Positions 25,867 through 37,015 of a stretch of 64,000 bases of DNA are shown piece after piece. Position numbers and translations under genes: made by a program. The stretch's first letter is position 1. Every line of letters begins with the position of its first letter. Origin of the DNA: Oscillospiraceae bacterium. GTDB taxonomy: Bacteria; Bacillota; Clostridia; Saccharofermentanales; Saccharofermentanaceae. The stretch lies in NCBI GenBank assembly GCA_902764825.1, contig CACWXL010000001.1, positions 452,843-516,842 on the forward strand. Reading direction: 5' to 3'. The notes below the pieces were generated by a model. The model searched no databases. It was given only the letters and a program-made list of their open reading frames with translations, and had not been told where the DNA came from.

Positions 25867-26344
25867 CCATCCTTTCCTTGATCTTTAATCTGGCTCTGTG
25901 ATACGTGACCCGGGCCCAGGTCTCGGTCTTTCCGAAGATAGAACCGATCTCCGCGAATGACAGCTCACCGAAGACCCTCAGCTGGAAGACTTCCTTGTAC
26001 GGTTCCTCCAGCTGATGGAGTATCGTGTGGATCCGAAGTGAGGTTTCCCTGTCGGAGAGCTTTTCCTCGATTCCCTTATTCTCATCTGCAAGCTCTTCCG
26101 GGACCTCATCTTCCTGGTTCGCGTAACGCCTCTTGGAGTCGATAAAGATATTCTTTGCTATCGCGCACAGCCACGTGTAACTGTCGCTGTCTCCCCTGAA
26201 GCTCTTATCAGTCGATATCGCCCTGAAAAAGGTCTCCTGGGTTATCTCCTCAGCATCGTTGCGATCCTTGGCAAGCGTCATTACGTAGGAGAAAACCTTC
26301 ATGTAAAAGGCTTCATATAGCTTTTCTGCGGTTTTCTTATCCAC
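25850..26344 (-). CDS. ECF-type RNA polymerase sigma factor
   Basis: A 164-residue sigma-70 family protein with only regions 2 and 4. Region 2 includes DAEEITQETFFRAI and SYTWLCAIAKNIFIDSKRR; region 4 includes PYKEVFQLRVFGELSFAEIG and TETWARVTYHRARLKIKE. The start is GTG at 26344 behind AAAGG. A promoter with ECF-type -35 and -10 elements lies directly upstream, so the gene probably activates itself. The next two genes encode its likely membrane anti-sigma factor and a DUF4097 lipoprotein. Confidence 0.93.
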   Translation of the reverse strand: MDKKTAEKLYEAFYMKVFSYVMTLAKDRNDAEEITQETFFRAISTDKSFRGDSDSYTWLCAIAKNIFIDSKRRYANQEDEVPEELADENKGIEEKLSDRETSLRIHTILHQLEEPYKEVFQLRVFGELSFAEIGSIFGKTETWARVTYHRARLKIKERMDEYEI

Positions 26345-26379
26345 GTATCAAACAACCTTTCTTTTGTGATCTCACCTGT

Positions 26380-26407
26380 TAGACGTACGGATCGCAAATT
26401 CGTTACA
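26380..26407 (-). promoter_or_regulatory. ECF-type promoter, likely autoregulated
   Basis: On the minus strand TGTAAC (26402-26407), exactly 16 bases, then CGTCTA (26380-26385). This is the AAC...CGTC arrangement used by Firmicutes ECF sigma factors, and it lies about 35 bases before the sigma gene. Confidence 0.75.
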
Positions 26408-26461
26408 AGAAAATTGAAAATTCTTTCAAATTATTTTTCGAAGGGCTCAAAACCCTTGATT

Positions 26462-27325
26462 TTATTGTGTTTCAGCTTGTTTAATCCCGACGGTCACCCT
26501 GTCATTTCCGCCGTAATCCCTGACCGTCATGCAGTTTTTAAGTCCGCCCTGCTCGAAAATCTTCCTCACAGAGTCACCCTGTTCATACCCGTGTTCGACT
26601 ATCAGGGCGCCGCCTTCCTTAAGAAGTTCCTTAGCAATATTAAGGAGAGGACCGTAAAAATCAAGACCCGTGTCTCCGGCCCTCAAGGCGAGATCCGGCT
26701 CGTGATCCTTGACCACGCTGTCCAATTCATCCATCTCCTTATTAGTTATGTAAGGAGGGTTGGATACGATGAAGTCGAGCTTTTCGAGCGCGGGGCAGGA
26801 TGCCAGAATATCGTGCTTGATCACCTTTATATCTTCAGGCTTAAGCGCCTGAGATTCAACGTTAGATGCCGAGATGCCTGCAGCGGTATCGCTGATATCG
26901 ACAAGATACCCTTTCGCGCTGCCGCCTGCTCTTACTATCTCATTAGCTACGGAAATACCTATACAGCCCGTGCCGGTGCAAAGATCAGCAAACCTTATAT
27001 CAGCAAGACCTTGACCATATTCAGGCACATTAAGGATGTCACCTGACGCCATTTTGTTAATGCCGAGGAACTTTAAAGCGGACTCGACTACGATCTCCGT
27101 GTCGGCTCTCGGGATAAGAACGCCCGGAGCCACCTTATAGCACTCCTTATAGAAATGGCGGTATCCCAGAATATAAGCAAGAGGCTCGCCACAAGCGCGC
27201 CTCTTTACAGCTTCTTCTAAAGCATTACCTTCGAATTCTTCCTTAAGGATCTTAAGGTCCAGCAAAGCTTCATCGTCGCCGGATTCCTTCAAAAGATCCA
27301 GAAGCCTATCCTTACCAGTTGTCAT
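26462..27325 (-). CDS. prmC: Release factor glutamine methyltransferase
   Basis: Methylates the glutamine of the GGQ motif in peptide-chain release factors. The 287-residue protein has an N-terminal helical domain, the release-factor contact motif YILGYRHFY near 60, the AdoMet-binding ADLCTGTGCIGIS near 115 and the catalytic SNPPYIT near 190. A longer frame starts at 27364, but MTTGKDRLLDLL at 27325 fits the family better and overlaps the end of the yqhQ gene by 14 bases, suggesting coupled translation. The release factor gene prfA, its usual neighbour, is not in this operon. Confidence 0.94.
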   Translation of the reverse strand: MTTGKDRLLDLLKESGDDEALLDLKILKEEFEGNALEEAVKRRACGEPLAYILGYRHFYKECYKVAPGVLIPRADTEIVVESALKFLGINKMASGDILNVPEYGQGLADIRFADLCTGTGCIGISVANEIVRAGGSAKGYLVDISDTAAGISASNVESQALKPEDIKVIKHDILASCPALEKLDFIVSNPPYITNKEMDELDSVVKDHEPDLALRAGDTGLDFYGPLLNIAKELLKEGGALIVEHGYEQGDSVRKIFEQGGLKNCMTVRDYGGNDRVTVGIKQAETQ

Positions 27326-28445
27326 CTTCCTTGTTCTCCGGAATAACTGCCTGCATTGAAGCAATTGCTACCTCAACGATAGGACCGTCAGGCTCCTGGG
27401 TCGTGAACTTCTGGAGCCAGAGCCCGGGCTTCGACAAAAGCCTGCAGAACCAGTTCCTGTCGTGGCGTCCGACAAATCTCAGGATCTCATAAGAGATCGA
27501 ACAGATGACCGGGATCGCTACAAGTCTGATCGCAACGTTGACCCACGCAGGCTGCGCGCCTGTGAAGATGCCGATGACCGTATAGATGATGATGGAAATG
27601 GCAAGAACGTTGAACATAAAGGATGTTCCGCAGCGGGGATGGAATCTTGTCTGCTTCAGTACGTTCTCAACTGTAAGCGGCAGGCCTGCCTCATAGCATG
27701 CGATAGTCTTATGCTCAGCGCCGTGATAACGCCATACTCTCTTGATATCCTTAAGCTTGGATGCGAAAACCAGATACAGAAGGAATATGATCAGTCTCAA
27801 AAGACCCTCAACAACGCTCGTAAGCGCATTGAACCATGTAAGTTCCCTCAAATATTCAGGTACGAACTTAAGAGCGATCTCAACCAGAAGTCTCGGAGCA
27901 AGAATGAAGAGTCCAACTGACAGAAGGATTCCGACGATAGCAGAGATCGTCATCATGACGTTGAAGTGCCTCTCGGCAAATTCATCAAGACGCGACTTCT
28001 TCTCGCCTTCCTTCTTCTCATCCGGCTTGCCCTCTTCGGAGATATCGGCAGCCTTCATGAGCGCGCCGGTACCCGTAACGAGCATCTTATAGAATCTGAT
28101 GCAGCCTCTTATGAACGGAACCTTATCGAAATAAGATGTCTTCTCGCTCTGCTTGATCTCTTCAACATAGATCGTGCCGTCGCCCTTCCTTACAGCCATT
28201 GCGGTTCTTGAAGGTCCGACCATCATGACGCCCTCGATCAGGGCCTGACCGCCGATCGTTGTCTTCTTTACCGGAACGGGGCAGGACTTCTTGCCCTTCT
28301 TTTTCGAAGCCTTGGCAGGAGCAGGTGCCGGTGCGCTCTGCTCTTCTGCGATCGCACTTTCCTTAACCTGAGCCGCGGGCTCGATCGCTGTTTCCTCTAT
28401 CATATCCGGATCGACCGGAACCATATTGCCTTTATTCTCTGACAT
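27312..28445 (-). CDS. DUF1385 (YqhQ-like) membrane protein
   Basis: A 377-residue protein whose DUF1385 domain begins near residue 60 with GGQALIEGVMMVGPSRTAMA and includes the conserved GAEHKTIACYEAG near 243 and RFHPRCGTSFMFN near 265. Four or five membrane helices are spread over the second half. The first 55 residues are a low-complexity tail rich in Ala, Pro and Lys. In many Firmicutes this gene sits with rpmE, prmC and prfA, as here, but no biochemical function is established. GGGGGAAG precedes the ATG. Confidence 0.9.
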   Translation of the reverse strand: MSENKGNMVPVDPDMIEETAIEPAAQVKESAIAEEQSAPAPAPAKASKKKGKKSCPVPVKKTTIGGQALIEGVMMVGPSRTAMAVRKGDGTIYVEEIKQSEKTSYFDKVPFIRGCIRFYKMLVTGTGALMKAADISEEGKPDEKKEGEKKSRLDEFAERHFNVMMTISAIVGILLSVGLFILAPRLLVEIALKFVPEYLRELTWFNALTSVVEGLLRLIIFLLYLVFASKLKDIKRVWRYHGAEHKTIACYEAGLPLTVENVLKQTRFHPRCGTSFMFNVLAISIIIYTVIGIFTGAQPAWVNVAIRLVAIPVICSISYEILRFVGRHDRNWFCRLLSKPGLWLQKFTTQEPDGPIVEVAIASMQAVIPENKEDDNW

Positions 28446-28580
28446 ATTCTTCCCCCAAATCTAGGCATAATTATTCATTCTGCCTTGGATTATATCATTT
28501 TAAATCGCGCGTGATATTACAGAGTAAAGGCAAATTAGCGGTGTGTACGGATTAATAACGTTTTCCCGATAAACAAAAAA

Positions 28581-28601
28581 GGTTGTCTGCAATAGACAAC
28601 C
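28581..28601 (-). terminator. Rho-independent terminator after rpmE
   Basis: GGTTGTCT (28581-28588) pairs with AGACAACC (28594-28601) around a five-base loop; on the minus strand a TTTTTT tract follows at 28575-28580. Confidence 0.88.
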
Positions 28602-28627
28602 TCTTGTTAGCTTTTGTTGAACGAGAA

Positions 28628-28828
28628 TTAAGCCTTTTCCATTCTCTTCTTGAACTTATCAACACGTCCGCCTGTATCAACGAGCTTCTGCTTGCCTGTA
28701 TAGAACGGGTGGCAGTTGGAGCAGATATCAACTCTCAGATCGCTCTTTGTGGAAAGAGTCTCGAATGTGTTGCCGCATGCGCACTTAACAGTGACAAGAT
28801 GCGTCTTAGGATGAATTCCTTCTTTCAT
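28628..28828 (-). CDS. rpmE: Ribosomal protein L31, zinc-binding type
   Basis: A 66-residue L31 of the zinc form: the four cysteines in KCACGN (16 and 18) and [11 protein letters not shown] (36 and 39) are all present. The HPFYTGKQK segment is typical. It has its own promoter and leader downstream of rho and a terminator behind it, so it is a single-gene unit. Confidence 0.98.
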   Translation of the reverse strand: MKEGIHPKTHLVTVKCACGNTFETLSTKSDLRVDICSNCHPFYTGKQKLVDTGGRVDKFKKRMEKA

Positions 28829-28852
28829 GTCCTTTCACCTCTCAATCAAAGA

Positions 28853-28886
28853 TATGACGCGTAACCCTAATCTCACGTATGTCATA
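28853..28886 (-). promoter_or_regulatory. Hairpin in the rpmE leader
   Basis: TATGAC (28853-28858) and GTCATA (28881-28886) can pair in the roughly 75-base leader of rpmE. L31 leaders with regulatory roles are described in Firmicutes, but I cannot match this one to a model by eye. Confidence 0.35.
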
Positions 28887-28911
28887 CCGGATTCTTCGTG
28901 TTAGCCTTGCT

Positions 28912-28936
28912 ATATTACTTGAATAGCTTCCGGTTG

Positions 28937-28940
<4 letters not shown>
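28912..28940 (-). promoter_or_regulatory. Promoter of rpmE
   Basis: On the minus strand a perfect TTGACA (28935-28940), 17 bases, then TAATAT (28912-28917). The -35 overlaps the rho stop codon. Confidence 0.75.
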
Positions 28941-30988
<2,048 letters not shown>

Positions 30989-31041
30989 AAACGCCTTTCG
31001 AAAAATGTAATGATCGCAAATCCGTTATATGCCTATACGCA

Positions 31042-31071
31042 GTAATACTTAAATGGGATATCAAACTTCAA
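31042..31071 (-). promoter_or_regulatory. Candidate rho promoter
   Basis: On the minus strand TTGAAG (31066-31071), 18 bases, then TATTAC (31042-31047), about 55 bases before rho. Confidence 0.35.
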
Positions 31072-31103
31072 ACGTAAAAGGAAAATATCGAAATATAAAG
31101 AAT

Positions 31104-31130
31104 GCGCGCCGGGGACTTCACCCGACGCGC
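31104..31130 (-). terminator. Probable terminator after mreB
   Basis: GCGCGCCGGG (31104-31113) pairs with CCCGACGCGC (31121-31130) with one internal mismatch. The strong GC stem is followed on the minus strand by ATTCTTTA, a modest T run. Confidence 0.6.
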
Positions 31131-31172
31131 ATAATATAACATTTGTTATAGTTTCAGTCAATCAAATAGGTT

Positions 31173-32183
31173 TTAGTTATCAGAAAGTGCCGCAAATTTA
31201 TCCATCATGTCGAGCGCCTTACCTGTACCGATTACAACGCAGGAAACAGGGTCCTGTGCGAGGTATACGTCGATACCGATCCTGTTGGACAGCATGTGGT
31301 CAAGACCGTAGAGCATAGCGCCGCCGCCCGTCATAACGATACCTCTCTGTGAGATATCAGCCATGAGTTCCGGAGGTGTTCTCTCAAGAACGTTGTGTAC
31401 GGCCTCGAAAATCTGTGTGATAGGCTCTTCCAGTGCTTCGAGCATCTCTGTGGAAGATACCGTAACTGTTGAAGGAAGACCCGTGATGATGTTTCTTCCC
31501 TGAACGTCCAGTGTGAGCTCCTCGTCTCTCGGATAAGCGCAGCCGATCTCGATCTTGAGCTTCTCTGCCGTCTTCTCACCGATGAGAATGTTATGTCTCT
31601 TACGAACATGCTTGATGATGGCTTCGTCGAACTTGTCGCCTGCAACCTTCAAAGATGCGTCAACAACAGGCTCGCAAAGTGAGATAACGGAGATATCAGT
31701 AGTACCGCCGCCGATATCTACTACCATTGAACCGCATGCCTTAGTGATATCGATACCTGCACCGATTGCTGCTGCGATAGGCTCTCTGATGAGGAATACG
31801 TCCTTGGCGCCTGCATGACGGCAGGCATTCTCTACTGCCTGCTGCTCAACGGGTGTGATTACCGAAGGAACGCATACTACGATGGTGGGCTTGAAATATG
31901 TGGCACGAAGACCTGTGCATACACGGCCGATAAATGCCTTGAGCATTACTTCCGTAGCTCTGAAGTCAGAGATAACGCCTTCACGCAAAGGACGGATAGC
32001 CTCAACGATACCCGGTGTACGACCGAGCATGAGGGAAGCTGATTCACCGACTGCCAGGACCTTACCGGTCTTGCTGTTTACAGCAACAACAGAAGGTTCC
32101 TTAAGAACGATACCCTTACCTCTGATGTAAACAAGAACACTGCTGGTGCCGAGATCGACACCGATTTCCATGCCTAGACCCAT
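31173..32183 (-). CDS. mreB: Rod-shape protein, MreB/Mbl family
   Basis: A 336-residue bacterial actin that organises side-wall peptidoglycan synthesis. The phosphate-binding loops GVDLGTSSVLVYIRG near residue 8 and VVDIGGGTTDISVIS near 162 and the adenosine motif VMTGGGAMLYGLDHML near 288 are intact. GAGGTG precedes the ATG at 32183; a second ATG four codons later is possible. No mreC or mreD follows, so this is a stand-alone paralogue, more like Mbl or MreBH in setting. Confidence 0.93.
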   Translation of the reverse strand: MGLGMEIGVDLGTSSVLVYIRGKGIVLKEPSVVAVNSKTGKVLAVGESASLMLGRTPGIVEAIRPLREGVISDFRATEVMLKAFIGRVCTGLRATYFKPTIVVCVPSVITPVEQQAVENACRHAGAKDVFLIREPIAAAIGAGIDITKACGSMVVDIGGGTTDISVISLCEPVVDASLKVAGDKFDEAIIKHVRKRHNILIGEKTAEKLKIEIGCAYPRDEELTLDVQGRNIITGLPSTVTVSSTEMLEALEEPITQIFEAVHNVLERTPPELMADISQRGIVMTGGGAMLYGLDHMLSNRIGIDVYLAQDPVSCVVIGTGKALDMMDKFAALSDN

Positions 32184-32399
32184 TTTTTCACCTCATATAT
32201 ATCAGAAAACGCCATATTTTGACGTGTTAGTCCGCAAAAATTCAATTTATTATTACATCACGTATAGTAAAAATCAATTACGCGATGCCCTATTTTAAGT
32301 GACATTCTGATTTCAATTTGTGGCGATTTGTAGGTAATTGCTACGTTTTTCGAGGGCAAGTTCCGTACATAATTACTGTAAATTCATTAACGCACGGAG

Positions 32400-32405
32400 T
32401 ATAAT
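32400..32405 (+). promoter_or_regulatory. Candidate -10 element of leuS
   Basis: TATAAT lies 33 bases before the leuS start; the -35 region (TGTAAA) is weak. No T-box antiterminator sequence is seen in the 254-base upstream gap. Confidence 0.35.
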
Positions 32406-32437
32406 TAGTTGTTTCAATATAAGAAAGGAGTCTTTTT

Positions 32438-34921
32438 ATGAGTTATTCAATTGAGACCGACAAGAAGTGGCAGGCAAAATGGGCTGAGACAGAGCTCTAC
32501 AAGTTCAATCCCGATGCAGAGGGAAAGAAGCTATATTGCCTTGAGATGTTCTCTTATCCTTCCGGAGCTAATCTTCATCTAGGTCACTGGTATAACTATT
32601 CACTTACCGACTCCTGGGCAAGGTTTAAGCACATGCAGGGCTATAACCTTTTCCACCCCATGGGATTCGACTCTTTCGGACTCCCTGCAGAGAACTATGC
32701 GATCAAGACAGGCATCCATCCTCAGGATTCCACGCTCAAGAATATCGACACAATGGAAAAGCAGCTCCAGGCAATGGGCACAACAGTAGATTGGGATTAT
32801 GAAGTTAAGACATGCATGCCCGACTACTACAGATGGAACCAGTGGTTCTTCATCGAGCTCTACAAGAGAGGCCTTGCTTACCGTAAGAATGCACCTGTTA
32901 ACTGGTGTCCTTCATGCAAGACCGTTCTTGCAAATGAGCAGGTAATCGACGGCACTTGCGAGAGATGCCATACGGAAGTTGTACGTAAGAACATGACTCA
33001 GTGGTTCTTTAAGATCACAGAGTATGCTCAGGAACTTTTAGATGACCTTCCGAAGCTCGACTGGCCTGAGAAGACCAAGAAGCTCCAGAAGAACTGGATC
33101 GGCAGATCTGAGGGTGCTCAGGTAGCACTTTACGTCGAGAAGAACGGCGAGCGTCTTACAAATGAAGACGGTTCTCCCATGAAGCTCGAAGTATTCACGA
33201 CAAGAGTCGATACGTTCATGGGTATCACATATGTCGTTATCGCACCTGAGTCAGAGCTCTGCGCTAAGCTTACTACTGACGAGTGCCGCGAAGCCGTTGA
33301 AGCTTACCGCCAGGCAACTGCTAAGGTAAACGAGATCGACCGTATGTCCACAACACGTGAGAAGACGGGCGTTTTCACAGGCGCTTATGCTATTCATCCT
33401 TTGAACGGCAGAAGAGTTCCGATCTGGGCAGCAGATTATGTTGTTGCAGGTTACGGCACGGGCGTTGTCATGGCTGTTCCTTCCCACGATGAGAGAGACT
33501 TCGATTTCGCTCACAAGTACGGCCTCGACATCATCCGCGTTATCCAGCCCGAGCAGGGTGTTGACAGTGATCTCCCTTACTGCGAAAAGAAGGGTTATCT
33601 CACAAACTCCGGCGAATTCGACGGAATGGAGATGCACGACGCACAGAAGGCTATCGTTGCAAAGCTCAACGAGATCGGCATGGGCGAATGGAAAGTAAAC
33701 TACAGACTCAGAGACTGGCTCATCTCCCGTCAGAGATACTGGGGAACGCCTATCCCGATGATCCACTGCCCTTCATGCGGTGTCGTACCTGTACCCGAAG
33801 AGGAACTCCCTGTTCTTCTCCCTTACGACGTTGAGTTCACACCCGACGGTGAGAGCCCTCTTGCCAAGTGCGAATCATTCATGAACTGCAAGTGCCCCAA
33901 GTGCGGCGGCGATGCAAGACGTGACCCTGATACGATGGATACTTTCGTTGACTCGTCATGGTATCAGTTCAGATATCCTGATAACAAGAACGACAAGGAA
34001 ATGTTCTCCAAGGAGAAGATCGACAAGTTCTGCCCTGTTGACAAGTACGTAGGCGGCGCTGAGCACGCATGCATGCACCTGCTCTATGCGAGATTCTTCA
34101 CAAAGGCTATGCGTGATATGGGTATGCTCGATTTCGACGAGCCTTTCACAAGCCTCGTTCACCAGGGCACTATCCTTGGACCTGACGGACAGAAGATGAG
34201 TAAGTCCAGAGGCAACACAGTTGCACCTGACGACTATATCAGCAAGTACGGTTCTGACGTATTCAGAACATACTTAGGATTCGGCTTTGCATACATCGAG
34301 GGCGGTCCGTGGGCAGATTCTGGACTTCAGGCTATCGTTAAGTTCTTCAGAAGAATAGAGACATGCGTTGCAGACTGCGCAGGCGCTTCCGCTTCTGCAG
34401 TTCCCGCCAAGGCTGACATGACATCTGCTGATAAGGAACTCAACTATGCTGTCAACTATGCGATCAAGAGCTCAACGGCTGATATCGAGAAGTTCCAGTT
34501 CAATACTCCTATCGCACGTATGATGGAGCTCTTGAACGCTATCACGAAGTATAGCCAGGATGCTTCCGCTAAGGCTGAATTCAAGAGATACGCTACAGAG
34601 AAGCTCGTTCTCCTCCTCGCACCCTTCGCTCCTCACTTCACCGAAGAACTCTGGTGCGAAGTATTGGGCAACGGCTATTCCGTATATAACCAGAAGTGGC
34701 CTGAAGTAGACGAGTCCGCTCTCGTTAAGGATGAGATCGAGATCGCAGTCCAGATCAACGGCAAGGTCCAGTTCAAGGTCAACATCCCTGCTGAAGCTGA
34801 CCAAGCTGCAGTAGAAGCTATCGTTAATGCTGACGACAGGCTCGCAGGCGCTCTTGCAGGCAGGTCGATCGTCAAGTTCATCTACGTTAAGGGCAGGATC
34901 GCCAACATCGTAGCGAAGTAA
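32438..34921 (+). CDS. leuS: Leucyl-tRNA synthetase
   Basis: An 827-residue class I synthetase. The HIGH-type motif appears as [13 protein letters not shown] near residue 45, the zinc-binding cysteines in WCPSCKTVL...CERCH, the CP1 editing domain with TTRVDTF near 250, and KMSKSRGN near 588. A C-terminal anticodon-binding region completes it. AAAGGAGTC precedes the ATG. Unusually for Firmicutes there is no visible T-box in front, so control by uncharged tRNA is not suggested. It is the only gene of its unit and ends at a strong hairpin terminator. Confidence 0.97.
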   Translation: MSYSIETDKKWQAKWAETELYKFNPDAEGKKLYCLEMFSYPSGANLHLGHWYNYSLTDSWARFKHMQGYNLFHPMGFDSFGLPAENYAIKTGIHPQDSTLKNIDTMEKQLQAMGTTVDWDYEVKTCMPDYYRWNQWFFIELYKRGLAYRKNAPVNWCPSCKTVLANEQVIDGTCERCHTEVVRKNMTQWFFKITEYAQELLDDLPKLDWPEKTKKLQKNWIGRSEGAQVALYVEKNGERLTNEDGSPMKLEVFTTRVDTFMGITYVVIAPESELCAKLTTDECREAVEAYRQATAKVNEIDRMSTTREKTGVFTGAYAIHPLNGRRVPIWAADYVVAGYGTGVVMAVPSHDERDFDFAHKYGLDIIRVIQPEQGVDSDLPYCEKKGYLTNSGEFDGMEMHDAQKAIVAKLNEIGMGEWKVNYRLRDWLISRQRYWGTPIPMIHCPSCGVVPVPEEELPVLLPYDVEFTPDGESPLAKCESFMNCKCPKCGGDARRDPDTMDTFVDSSWYQFRYPDNKNDKEMFSKEKIDKFCPVDKYVGGAEHACMHLLYARFFTKAMRDMGMLDFDEPFTSLVHQGTILGPDGQKMSKSRGNTVAPDDYISKYGSDVFRTYLGFGFAYIEGGPWADSGLQAIVKFFRRIETCVADCAGASASAVPAKADMTSADKELNYAVNYAIKSSTADIEKFQFNTPIARMMELLNAITKYSQDASAKAEFKRYATEKLVLLLAPFAPHFTEELWCEVLGNGYSVYNQKWPEVDESALVKDEIEIAVQINGKVQFKVNIPAEADQAAVEAIVNADDRLAGALAGRSIVKFIYVKGRIANIVAK

Positions 34922-34950
34922 TAGCTAAATAGAATTAAAGTATTCGAAGA

Positions 34951-34973
34951 GAGGCTGTCACCGTGACAGCCTC
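34951..34973 (+). terminator. Rho-independent terminator after leuS
   Basis: GAGGCTGTCA (34951-34960) pairs with TGACAGCCTC (34964-34973) around a three-base loop, followed by TTTATTC. It may also stop the convergent ATPase transcript. Confidence 0.88.
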
Positions 34974-34974
34974 T

Positions 34975-35796
34975 TTATTCTTCTTCAAATTCAGCCTTAT
35001 GCTTTTCGAAAAAGTCGTAAAAATATCTCACGTTCTCGAGTTCAGTCCAGCTTGAGATTTTGAAATCTTTGGAATCGAGATCGTATATCTTTGCATTAAG
35101 TATTCCGAGCATAAAAGGAGAATGCGTGGCGATGATGAACTGGCATCCGAGAAGCCTTGCCATCTCATTGATCTTCTCTGCAAGACGCACCTGATTTGAC
35201 GGCGACAGCGACACTTCCGGCTCATCCAGAAGGTATAGTGCATTCGGCCTTATGAATTCCTCGAAAAACTGGAAAGCGGTCTCACCGTTTGAATACTTCT
35301 CCTGCGCGAACATGATATATGCCTGAAGCTGTTTGCCCTGCTTCGACGCAAGGAAATCGTCAGCCTCTTCTTTGCTTTTCCCGTCCGAGATCTGATCGTA
35401 AGCAAGGCTCTCTTCTAGCACAGACTTTTGCTGGATCTTCTTGATCTCATACAGGATGTCTTCGCTCTTAATGTAACGGCTGTCCTGCGGCAGCGATCTA
35501 ATTGTCCTGCCAAGTTCATCCTCGCCAAGCCAATACGAGCATTCAGATACAAATCTTCCGCAGTAATCCTCATTGCCGAACTTGTTCGGCGTAGCATATT
35601 CCTTGCCCTTGATCTTAAGCTTGTTTGATATCAGGTTAAGAAGCGTGGATTTGCCCGAACCGTTATTCCCGTACAAGACCGTTATCTGCTCGAAAAAGAA
35701 CACCATCCCTTCCCTGCGCCTGAACACGTTATAAGGGTAGATGTTAGGGCACGACAATCTCTCAGGACTTAATCCGAAACTTTGTAAATAGATCAT
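34975..35796 (-). CDS. Orphan AAA/ABC-type ATPase
   Basis: A 273-residue cytoplasmic ATPase of the AAA_21/SMC-like type that stands alone. Walker A is VLYGNNGSGKSTLLN near 42, Walker B ALYLLDEPEVSLSP near 195, followed by the switch histidine in IIATHSPFML near 230. The middle (about 80-185) is mostly helical and charged. Similar proteins are found as single genes and in nuclease-ATPase defence pairs, such as OLD or retron partners, but no nuclease or toprim domain is fused here. The nearest candidate partner is the degraded Rpn-like remnant 46 bases away on the other strand. Function unknown. Confidence 0.82.
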   Translation of the reverse strand: MIYLQSFGLSPERLSCPNIYPYNVFRRREGMVFFFEQITVLYGNNGSGKSTLLNLISNKLKIKGKEYATPNKFGNEDYCGRFVSECSYWLGEDELGRTIRSLPQDSRYIKSEDILYEIKKIQQKSVLEESLAYDQISDGKSKEEADDFLASKQGKQLQAYIMFAQEKYSNGETAFQFFEEFIRPNALYLLDEPEVSLSPSNQVRLAEKINEMARLLGCQFIIATHSPFMLGILNAKIYDLDSKDFKISSWTELENVRYFYDFFEKHKAEFEEE

Positions 35797-35842
35797 ATAA
35801 ACTCCGGCAAATTATTTATCTGAACATAATCCTACCACTTCA

Positions 35843-36136
35843 ATGGTCCGATTAATCGAACGCATCGTTAGAAGGCACATCAAAGACTGTGATTGCTTGC
35901 CATTCAATGATGGAGAACATATCATATATGTGAATGATAAAGTAAGATATTTCAAGGAGACCGAGGAAGGGGTTGAGACTATGTGCAAAGCAATGGATGA
36001 TTTAAGAGAAGAGGTTCGAATCGAGAACGCCCGCAAAATGCTTGCTAATGGCAAGTTTTCATTGGATGATGTCGTCGAGTGCTCCGGTCTTCCTCTCGAG
36101 AAAGTAAAGGAGCTTGCAGAGAATAAGACTGCATAA
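35843..36136 (+). pseudogene. Remnant of an Rpn / PD-(D/E)XK transposase-like nuclease
   Basis: An open frame of 97 codons that looks like joined fragments of a longer gene. The part from about residue 36 (RYFKETEEGVETMCKAMDDLREE) resembles the conserved C-terminal region of Rpn recombination-promoting nucleases, and the preceding EHIIYVN matches a segment that normally lies some 50-60 residues earlier. The catalytic domain is absent. The tail KFSLDDVVECSGLPLEKVKEL is the usual C-terminus. There is no clear ribosome-binding site. It still keeps a good terminator downstream. I read this as decay of a mobile or defence-linked nuclease gene. Confidence 0.6.
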
Positions 36137-36162
36137 GCATCTTTGTTCTTCCGCGAATAATC

Positions 36163-36193
36163 AACGGGCTGCCCAAGTACTGGACAGCCCGTT
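36163..36193 (+). terminator. Terminator after the Rpn remnant
   Basis: AACGGGCTG (36163-36171) pairs with CAGCCCGTT (36185-36193) and is followed by TTT on the plus strand. It lies between convergent units and may also act on the coaX transcript. Confidence 0.75.
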
Positions 36194-36235
36194 TTTAAGT
36201 TGGAAAAACCGAGAAAGTAAGTTGTTCTTTTACGA

Positions 36236-37000
36236 TCAGCAGTTCTTGTAGTAGACCTCGATAAGACCCTTTAAGATGAGTTCCTTATCGCATATGATCT
36301 TGTGTTTGCAAAGAGGCGTTACAAGAGACGAATATCTGCCTGTTGCGACGATGACACATTCTTCGCCGTATTCTTCTTCGATACGTTCGATCATGCCGTC
36401 GATCAGGGCGGCGTTCTGGCAGATAAGACCACTCTTCATGCTGTCAACGGTATTCGTGCCGATGACTTTCTTAGGTGTCTCAAATGCGATGTTGGGAAGC
36501 TGTGACGTTTTGCTGCTCAATGCTTCAGCTGCAATCCCCATACCTGCGCCGATAGATGTTCCAAGGTAGTTCTTTTCGCTGTCAATGAGCGAGAAAGCTG
36601 TCGCGGTGCCCATGTAGATATTGATCTGCGGAACACCGTATTCCTTTATGCCTGCAACGGCAGAAACAACGAGATCGCTTCCTAACTGAGCCGGGTTGTC
36701 GATCCTGATCTTAAGACCTGTCTTAACGCCCGGGCCTACCACGATCGGAGAGACGTTTGCAAAGCGCTCGACCGCGGTCTTTATCGTTCCCGTAACGGAA
36801 GGAACAACGGAAGAGATTATGGCACCTTCTATATCTTCGAATGAAGCGACATTGAATTCCAAGGCCGACTTTATGAGCGATGCATACTCCAAGTCGGTGT
36901 AGGATCTGTCAGTCGATAAGAGCTCGGTGAAAAGGATCTTGCGGTCCTCAAAACAACCCAAAAGGATATGTGTGTTTCCGATATCGATTGCAAGTACCAT
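36236..37000 (-). CDS. coaX: Type III pantothenate kinase
   Basis: Catalyses the first step of coenzyme A synthesis, phosphorylation of pantothenate. The 254-residue protein begins with the acetate-kinase-fold phosphate loop AIDIGNTHILLG, has the GPGVKTGLKIRIDNPAQLGSD segment split near 93-112, with the catalytic aspartate in the GSD motif, and the VATGRYSSLV loop near 223. It lies 15 bases after a PanT-like vitamin transporter gene, so uptake and first use of pantothenate appear to be coupled. Confidence 0.95.
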   Translation of the reverse strand: MVLAIDIGNTHILLGCFEDRKILFTELLSTDRSYTDLEYASLIKSALEFNVASFEDIEGAIISSVVPSVTGTIKTAVERFANVSPIVVGPGVKTGLKIRIDNPAQLGSDLVVSAVAGIKEYGVPQINIYMGTATAFSLIDSEKNYLGTSIGAGMGIAAEALSSKTSQLPNIAFETPKKVIGTNTVDSMKSGLICQNAALIDGMIERIEEEYGEECVIVATGRYSSLVTPLCKHKIICDKELILKGLIEVYYKNC

Positions 37001-37015
37001 AGTTCTCTCCTCCTG

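Noticed and set aside
32184..32437. T-box riboswitch before leuS
   Set aside because: The 254-base gap lacks the conserved T-box sequence and a terminator/antiterminator pair.
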